From Defluviitaleaceae bacterium (GTDB lineage: Bacteria > Bacillota > Clostridia > Lachnospirales > UBA5962): 64,000 bases of DNA. The notes beneath the pieces were generated by a model. The model ran no database searches and was not told where the DNA came from. It was given only the letters and a program-made list of their open reading frames with translations. Shown in pieces: positions 59,214 through 64,000 of the stretch; within the stretch, counting starts at the first letter, position 1; each line of letters opens with the position of its first letter. The stretch covers positions 92,850-156,849 of the forward strand of contig WRBA01000003.1 in the NCBI GenBank assembly GCA_009779915.1, written 5' to 3'. A program made the position numbers and the translations under genes.

Positions 59214-60576
59214 CAAAAATTATTTTGACGGACGTTCCCACTCCAATGGCAGGCTCGATTATCATTTCAGCCCCATGTGCTTCGGCAATTTTATGGCAAA
59301 GTGTCAAACCAAGACCTGCACCGCCATCTTTAGAATTTCGGGCTTTGTCCACACGATAAAAAGGCTCGATTACTTTTGTAAGCGATTCGGCTGGAATGCC
59401 GTATCCATTGTCTGTCACGGATAGGGTTACGACGCCATCTTCATCTTCCGCCTCTATATTTATAACACCCTTGTTTGGAGTACAGGCTTTTATTGCGTTA
59501 AGGCACAGGTTTAGCATAAGACTCTTGAGCAAATCCTCTTGACCCTCCAGAATATCCGTATCCGGTTTGCATATTAACTTAATTCCCGCATCGTCTATTT
59601 GTCCTTTGACCGTTTGGGTTATATCATCAAATAAATGCTGTACTTGTATTGCTTTTTTATCCGGCGTATAATCGCGCAGCATAGCAAGTTGAAGAAGTGA
59701 ATTTGCGATGTTTTGTAAGTACCCGGCACGGTTCATTATACGTTCCGACAGCTCTACAACTTCGCCATCCTCTAAAATAGCCTTTTGCATATATTCAGCA
59801 TAGCCATATATGGAAGTTAAAGGTGTTCGCATTTCATGGGCGAAGTTGTCTACAAACTGCTGCTTGTTCTCCGCTTCTTCCTCCAGTAAAATTATTTGAC
59901 GTTCTATGTGTTCCGCCATTTTATTAAAATCAATTGCCACTTGGGCAAGTTCACTATTTGATTTTATCGGAATTCTTTCTCCAAATTCTCCACTTGCAAT
60001 TTTCCTTGAGGTTTTTGCTACAATCGTAAGCGGTCGAAATATTGACGACAAAACCAAGTACAGACCAATGGCGGCTATGATGGAAAAGGCGATGACCGAA
60101 AACAAAAGCGTGTTTTGTATACTCCTCATTTCCACAATACTTTCGGTTATATCCAGATGGTAGTCCAACAGAAAATATCCAAAGGGTTCGGCTAAAAAAT
60201 CTGTAATGAAAATGAAATACCCCTCATCATTGCCGATAAACTTTATTTCTGATTGAGGCGGTTCACTTCCCGATAGCCTAATGTTACTGACAGAAATGTC
60301 TATATTGTGTCTAGCATAATATCTCGCATAACCTCTGACAAGTGTATCAACAGCATCATAAAAACCTCCTTCAACAAGTTCGCGACCTCCTTGTCTTCCC
60401 CATAAGACGGCAACATCACGGTCAAGAGAGCTTACAATAGTTTGAAACTGCCCTGTACTTTTATCTTTCAACATATCTATCTGGCTGTTATTAAGATAAA
60501 AAGATGCGATACCTATACTTGAAAACAGAACAGCAAGAAAAAGCAAATAAGTGGCAATAAATGTTTTCAACCTCAT
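59200..60576 (-). CDS. Sensor histidine kinase
   Basis: 458 residues: membrane helix 1 (6-27), extracytoplasmic sensor region (about 30-155), membrane helix 2 (157-178), HAMP (178-232), HisKA with H247 in NFAHEMRTPLTSIYGYAEYM, and HATPase_c with NLCLNAIKAC (N box), VTDNGYGIP (G1) and GGAGLGLTLCHKIAEAHG (G2). Its ATG overlaps the regulator's stop. The last four residues (GNGA) and stop come from a dispersed hairpin. The sensed signal is unknown. Confidence 0.94.
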   Translation of the reverse strand: MRLKTFIATYLLFLAVLFSSIGIASFYLNNSQIDMLKDKSTGQFQTIVSSLDRDVAVLWGRQGGRELVEGGFYDAVDTLVRGYARYYARHNIDISVSNIRLSGSEPPQSEIKFIGNDEGYFIFITDFLAEPFGYFLLDYHLDITESIVEMRSIQNTLLFSVIAFSIIAAIGLYLVLSSIFRPLTIVAKTSRKIASGEFGERIPIKSNSELAQVAIDFNKMAEHIERQIILLEEEAENKQQFVDNFAHEMRTPLTSIYGYAEYMQKAILEDGEVVELSERIMNRAGYLQNIANSLLQLAMLRDYTPDKKAIQVQHLFDDITQTVKGQIDDAGIKLICKPDTDILEGQEDLLKSLMLNLCLNAIKACTPNKGVINIEAEDEDGVVTLSVTDNGYGIPAESLTKVIEPFYRVDKARNSKDGGAGLGLTLCHKIAEAHGAEMIIEPAIGVGTSVKIIFGNGA

Positions 60577-61226
60577 CTTTTTACCTCCAGCCGATAGCCT
60601 AATTTGTAAACTGTCTTTATTCGCTCCTCCCAGCCCAGCTTGCTTCGTAATTTTTGGATATGGTTGTCTACTGTGCGGGTTTCACCCATATAGTCATAGC
60701 CCCAAGCCAGTTCAAGCAGTTTATCACGTGATAAGGCTATATTTTGGTTTTTTATCAACACTTCCAATAACTCGTACTCACGGGGTGATAAATCAACAAG
60801 CTCACCACCCACCGTTACTGTCCTATCTGATAAGTTTACAACTGCATTATCCAAGCTGAATATTGTTGTGTTTTTCTGTGCGCGGCGCAATACAACATCT
60901 ATACGGGCAAGTAATTCCAACATTTCAAAAGGCTTAACAATATAATCGTCCGCGCCCAAAGACAGACCGTTTAGCTTATGCTCCAGCCCATCTTTTGCTG
61001 TAATGAATATAATGGGCTCAGCGGATGTTTTTTTCAACACTTCAAAGCCGTCAATACCAGGCAGCATGATGTCTAGCAGGACTAAATCGAAGATATTTTC
61101 CGTAATCATTTTGACTGCTTCCATGCCATCAAAGGTTTGCCTATATGTATGTCCGACCAGTTTCAGATTTTTAGCTATCAGGTTGTTTATGTCTTGGTCA
61201 TCTTCCACTATAAGGATGTGTGCCAC
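60573..61226 (-). CDS. OmpR-family response regulator
   Basis: 217 residues. Receiver domain with acidic pocket EDD at 8-10, phospho-acceptor D52 (LVLLDIMLPGIDG) and the FITAK lysine; winged-helix Trans_reg_C domain at the C-terminus with ELAWGYDYMGETRTVDNHIQ and KIKTVYKLGYRLEV-like ending. It pairs with the overlapping kinase gene. OmpR-type regulators bind direct repeats spaced about 10-11 bp, which are present upstream (61423, 61434) and before the secreted-protein gene. Confidence 0.94.
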   Translation of the reverse strand: MAHILIVEDDQDINNLIAKNLKLVGHTYRQTFDGMEAVKMITENIFDLVLLDIMLPGIDGFEVLKKTSAEPIIFITAKDGLEHKLNGLSLGADDYIVKPFEMLELLARIDVVLRRAQKNTTIFSLDNAVVNLSDRTVTVGGELVDLSPREYELLEVLIKNQNIALSRDKLLELAWGYDYMGETRTVDNHIQKLRSKLGWEERIKTVYKLGYRLEVKR

Positions 61227-61320
61227 TTAGAAAACCTCCCATCGAATCTGCTTTAGTGAATTGAATTCAAAACAGTCTGGATGAGCTTGCTCATTTTGCT
61301 GTTTTAAATTCAATGAACGC

Positions 61321-61370
61321 CTCCTGCATGAGCATTTTTGCTTAGCAAAAGTGCGAATGCAGGGACGTCG
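61321..61370 (+). repeat. Family C structured repeat, copy 2
   Basis: CCTCCTGCATGAGCA, a hairpin (TTTTTGCT-TAGCAAAA), then GTGCGAATGCA and GACGTCG. It is preceded by TTGAATTCAAAACAG / CTGTTTTAAATTCAA arms (61259-61315) and followed by GTCGTTTCAG / CTGAAACGAC (61369-61398). It would lie in the 5' leader of the regulator mRNA, on the opposite strand. Confidence 0.6.
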
Positions 61371-61408
61371 TTTCAGTCCATTTTGGGCTGAAACGACTAT
61401 TATTTGCT

Positions 61409-61439
61409 ATTATAAACCTCACTTGTCATGAAGTTGTCA
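61409..61439 (-). promoter_or_regulatory. Operator-promoter of the two-component operon
   Basis: Minus-strand TATAAT (61409-61414) with TTGTCA repeats (plus-strand reading) at 61423 and 61434, 11 bp apart and 8 nt from the -10 box. This is the same layout as before the secreted-protein gene. It predicts autoregulation and a leader of about 175 nt. Confidence 0.7.
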
Positions 61440-61553
61440 CGATAAGAAAAAATCATCAATGGCAGGTGAGGTTACCCCACCGCCGGTCAGCCATTAATAG
61501 CCTCAAGGAAGTCAATAAAAATAAAAGGGCTGGCAGTAAAATGTGCTACATGG

Positions 61554-61592
61554 AAAACACTATTAGCTTAAACAAGCCAATAGTGTTTTATT
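61554..61592 (-). terminator. Hairpin after the 640-residue protein gene
   Basis: AAAACACTATT / AATAGTGTTTT with a 14-nt loop and T-rich flank, 48 nt after the stop at 61640. The rest of the 61440-61640 gap shows no gene. Confidence 0.55.
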
Positions 61593-61639
61593 AAGGGTTT
61601 ATCAGAATGTGCAGGGTCGTTCATTAATTTGTGTGCTTT

Positions 61640-63547
61640 TTACAAGTTAAATAAGACTTCTGCTGACACAGCATCCTGCTCTTCATCAGAAATCAAACTT
61701 TTATGGTTTTGCGGGTTTTCACTTTCTACACGTGCACGTGCAGCCTTTGCAATCATGTACATGCCTGGCGAATTTGCCATTAAAAACTTTTTGTCTTGCG
61801 GCGGGACATTATCACCGGAAGCAATACGAGCAGCAATTAGCATTATCTTGCGTAGTCTTTTCGCTTCTTCGGCTCGCATTTCTGCCCATTGTCTATAAAT
61901 TTCTGCATTGTCACGGGCAACTTGCATTAACATCTCAATTGTTAGCCTACGGAACTCTTCTTCGCTTTGAAATATGATTGGCTTGCCATCAAGACCGAAA
62001 TGTTGTGGACTATTGTTATTACTCCCCGAGGTAACACTTCCGCCCAAAACAGACATACCAACTTCAAAATATATAAAGTTTATGGCTTCATGAAATGCAA
62101 GCTCTGAACGGGTCATGCCTGTATCGCTTAAGTTTTGTGGTGTAAGTGTTCTCATTTTAGTGAAAAATCTATTCAAAAATGCTTGCCCTAAGTCTCTTGA
62201 TTCTTGCCGAAGTTGCTCTAATTCTTCAGCATCTTCTGTTTGTCCATGTATTGTCATCACGGCATCATCAAATAACGATAGCACCATGTCCCTAAACGCA
62301 TTTTGCAAAGCAGCATTGTTTGTTCCGCTTTGAGAAGCTATTTCACCAAAAGCAATTGAAATATTAAACACTAAGGCATTAAGGTTTTGTAATGGTCTGC
62401 CGTTGATATTGGGATTGCCGTTGCCTGTTCCGTTATTTTTGCCTTGTACGAGCATTTGCATATATCGCAACTTCTGCAAGGTGCTGGCACTAATTCCCTC
62501 CATGCCTTCGTCTAAATCTAAGATAGTATGATTTCGGTCAAAATGGTGTCCGTTTTCTGTTGTTATGATTATTTGGTTAGGTCTAATAGTTGCCCACTTA
62601 GGATTTTCAGCAGTTCCCAAGTTTATTGTGTGGGAGAACTGAGGCATTACAGGCTCTCTATTAGCCATAGCCGTTTCGTGCTCTGCAATCAGTCTAGCTC
62701 GCTCGGCAACTTGTTCCTTTGTAGGTACGTGCAAGTGATTAAATCCAAGCGAATCCGCTAGTTCTCGCCTTATGGCGTGGGATATATCCGTGTTTCTTAT
62801 AACATTAAAAATTGAATCAGCAGGGTTATTTAAGATAAAAACTTCGTTGCCGTCCTCATCAAGTTCATAGCGACCTTCAAATAGAGTATCACGAATTAAA
62901 ACCATATCTCTAAATGACATATCCGACAAAGATGTTGATTCGGAAGCTGCAAGTGTTTCCATGGTGTGAGTAAAAGCCGTGTCAAAATCTGAGCTTTGTA
63001 TATTGTGAATAAAGATTTCAAAAAATATGTCTAAATGACGCATCATGTTTTGTTGCAGGGTTTGCATAAAGTTTTTTATACTCTCATACTTTTGCAATTC
63101 ACTTTTTATGGCATCTTGTATGTTTTGCGGCATATTGCTGCTGCCAATACCACTTGACGGCATTGACGGTTGTGGTAATAATGTTGTGCTTCTTAGTGCA
63201 TTTTCAAAGGCTTGGTTTAGTTCACCCAACTGTCTGTATAACTCGTATTGGTTATCGCTATAACGCTCAAGTAGCCCTTCCCGCAACTTAGAATATTTTC
63301 TCGCAAGATTTTTTATGGCTGCTTCAAAACCATCAGGGGAGTTAAATCCTACATGGAAAAATTCGCCCATAAAACTAAGCCTTTGGGTGGATTCGGGATG
63401 AGTTGTACAGGTAAAATCCCCATTTCCGTTTTTATCAATTTCCCATCCTGTTAATTCTTTAAATTTTGCTGCTTTTGCTTGGGCTGGTAAGGCACTGAAA
63501 TGTGCTTGTGTCGTATATGGGGTGGTTGAGGTGTTGTTTATGTTCAT
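61640..63547 (-). CDS. Large protein of unknown function with coiled-coil segments
   Basis: 635 residues from the ATG at 63547 (AAGGG upstream); an ATG at 63565 is the alternative. There is no signal peptide or membrane helix. An N-terminal part with FKELTGWEIDKNGNGDFTCT, a long helical region (about 80-240), a middle with SHTINLGTAENPKWATIRPN, and a C-terminal helix with RKIMLIAARIASGDNVPPQD, then KKFLMANSPGMYMIAKAAR. That last block recalls a C-terminal motif seen in several uncharacterised clostridial proteins. It is rich in Asn, Gln and Ser. No enzyme motif is visible. Confidence 0.65.
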   Translation of the reverse strand: MNINNTSTTPYTTQAHFSALPAQAKAAKFKELTGWEIDKNGNGDFTCTTHPESTQRLSFMGEFFHVGFNSPDGFEAAIKNLARKYSKLREGLLERYSDNQYELYRQLGELNQAFENALRSTTLLPQPSMPSSGIGSSNMPQNIQDAIKSELQKYESIKNFMQTLQQNMMRHLDIFFEIFIHNIQSSDFDTAFTHTMETLAASESTSLSDMSFRDMVLIRDTLFEGRYELDEDGNEVFILNNPADSIFNVIRNTDISHAIRRELADSLGFNHLHVPTKEQVAERARLIAEHETAMANREPVMPQFSHTINLGTAENPKWATIRPNQIIITTENGHHFDRNHTILDLDEGMEGISASTLQKLRYMQMLVQGKNNGTGNGNPNINGRPLQNLNALVFNISIAFGEIASQSGTNNAALQNAFRDMVLSLFDDAVMTIHGQTEDAEELEQLRQESRDLGQAFLNRFFTKMRTLTPQNLSDTGMTRSELAFHEAINFIYFEVGMSVLGGSVTSGSNNNSPQHFGLDGKPIIFQSEEEFRRLTIEMLMQVARDNAEIYRQWAEMRAEEAKRLRKIMLIAARIASGDNVPPQDKKFLMANSPGMYMIAKAARARVESENPQNHKSLISDEEQDAVSAEVLFNL

Positions 63548-63740
63548 AAATTCACTGCCCTTCATCTTATACTAAAAATAAAAGCGACTTGTAAACTATA
63601 CCTATGATAGAATAGTTTATTGATGTATCCGTGTGATTTATTTCTATTGATAAATATATCGGCAGAAATCTTGGCAAATCTTAGTAGCTCTAAACTTTTG
63701 GTAAAAGGAGGCAATAAAAGTACGATATAATTATTATTAA

Positions 63741-63783
63741 AAAAACAAACCCGCCTAGAAATTACATTCTAAGCGGGTTTGTT
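63741..63783 (-). terminator. Terminator after the initiator tRNA
   Basis: Minus strand: AACAAACCCGC ... GCGGGTTTGTTTTTTT, a 17-bp near-perfect stem with seven Ts, 5 nt after the tRNA 3' end. It closes the rRNA-tRNA transcript. Confidence 0.9.
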
Positions 63784-63787
63784 CTAC

Positions 63788-63861
<74 letters not shown>

Positions 63862-63945
63862 ATAATAAGTTGAGAAAGACAAACGGAAGTCACGAAAACA
63901 AAATAAGGAAGAAGAAAGATATAGAAGAAAAGATAGAAATAGTAA

Positions 63946-64000
63946 GGACAAGCCCTCGGTCAATTAGTACTGCTCAGCTGAATACGTTACCGCACTTACA
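63946..64000 (-). rRNA. 23S ribosomal RNA, 3' end (partial)
   Basis: Read on the minus strand: TGTAAGTGCGGTAACGTATT, CAGCTGAGCAGTACTAATTG and ACCGAGGGCTTGTCC, which is the well-conserved 3' terminus of Firmicutes 23S rRNA (GTAAGT...ACTAAT-GACCGAGGGCTT). The gene continues beyond the right edge. The 84 nt between it and the tRNA are purine-poor on this strand and hold no 5S rRNA. Confidence 0.9.

Noticed and set aside
61227..61639. A hidden small gene in the 413-bp gap
   Set aside because: The gap is explained by the family C element, the regulator promoter and a terminator; no frame has a ribosome site.

Overview
The window looks like a chromosomal segment of a low-to-mid GC, endospore-forming Clostridia member (Firmicutes). 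Evidence: strong AGGAGG-type ribosome binding sites, spoIIE, a tilS-hpt-ftsH cluster, type II fatty-acid synthesis with the FMN reductase FabK, CsaB-type cell-wall pyruvylation, and no outer-membrane genes. A genus cannot be assigned from sequence reading alone.

Layout. 1-3.9 kb: end of an M32 carboxypeptidase, a small LRR lipoprotein and HAD phosphatase (minus), GTP-type PEP carboxykinase and a cupin. 4-7.4 kb: two HtrA proteases (minus). 7.7-14.4 kb: fab operon acpP-fabH-(YdeI-like)-fabK-fabD-fabG-fabF-fabZ-marR. 15.5-23.7 kb (minus): envelope glycopolymer locus with a MurJ-like flippase, two GT4 glycosyltransferases (one fused to CsaB pyruvyl transferase), two DUF4330 membrane proteins, an acetyltransferase and an O-antigen-ligase-like polymerase. 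A large secreted NAGPA-domain protein is transcribed divergently. 26.8-31.2 kb: an Ig-like/TPR membrane protein, acpS, a FliL-like protein and a SLOG protein. 31.6-39.1 kb: histidine/one-carbon cassette hutI-fhs-permease-fchA-(ArAE+HutD fusion)-folC. 39.1-45.5 kb: methyltransferase, birA, dusB, greA-lysS. 45.5-50.5 kb: XRE regulator with a divergent zinc-ribbon protein, HD and GNAT proteins, CcdA/thioredoxin pair, MalY/PatB. 50.7-57.9 kb: spoIIE, tilS, hpt, ftsH. 58-63.6 kb (minus): two-component system with a secreted protein and a 640-residue unknown. 63.8-64 kb (minus): initiator tRNA and the 3' end of a 23S rRNA.

The most notable non-gene content is a set of small structured repeats between genes. 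At least five families are visible. Several exist both as a short hairpin and as a longer form with a 100-200 bp insert; one insert is flanked by a 9-bp direct duplication. One family keeps a fixed skeleton while both arms of its stems change together. Two genes (a histidine kinase and an HD protein) take their last codons and stop from such elements.

The regulatory reading is also informative. The spoIIE promoter has the 21-nt spacing typical of Spo0A-activated promoters. The two-component locus carries 11-bp-spaced TTGTCA repeats at the same distance from the -10 box in front of both the regulator gene and the secreted-protein gene. Two genes (murJ-like, tilS) have a TATAAT box so close to the start codon that leaderless transcripts are possible.
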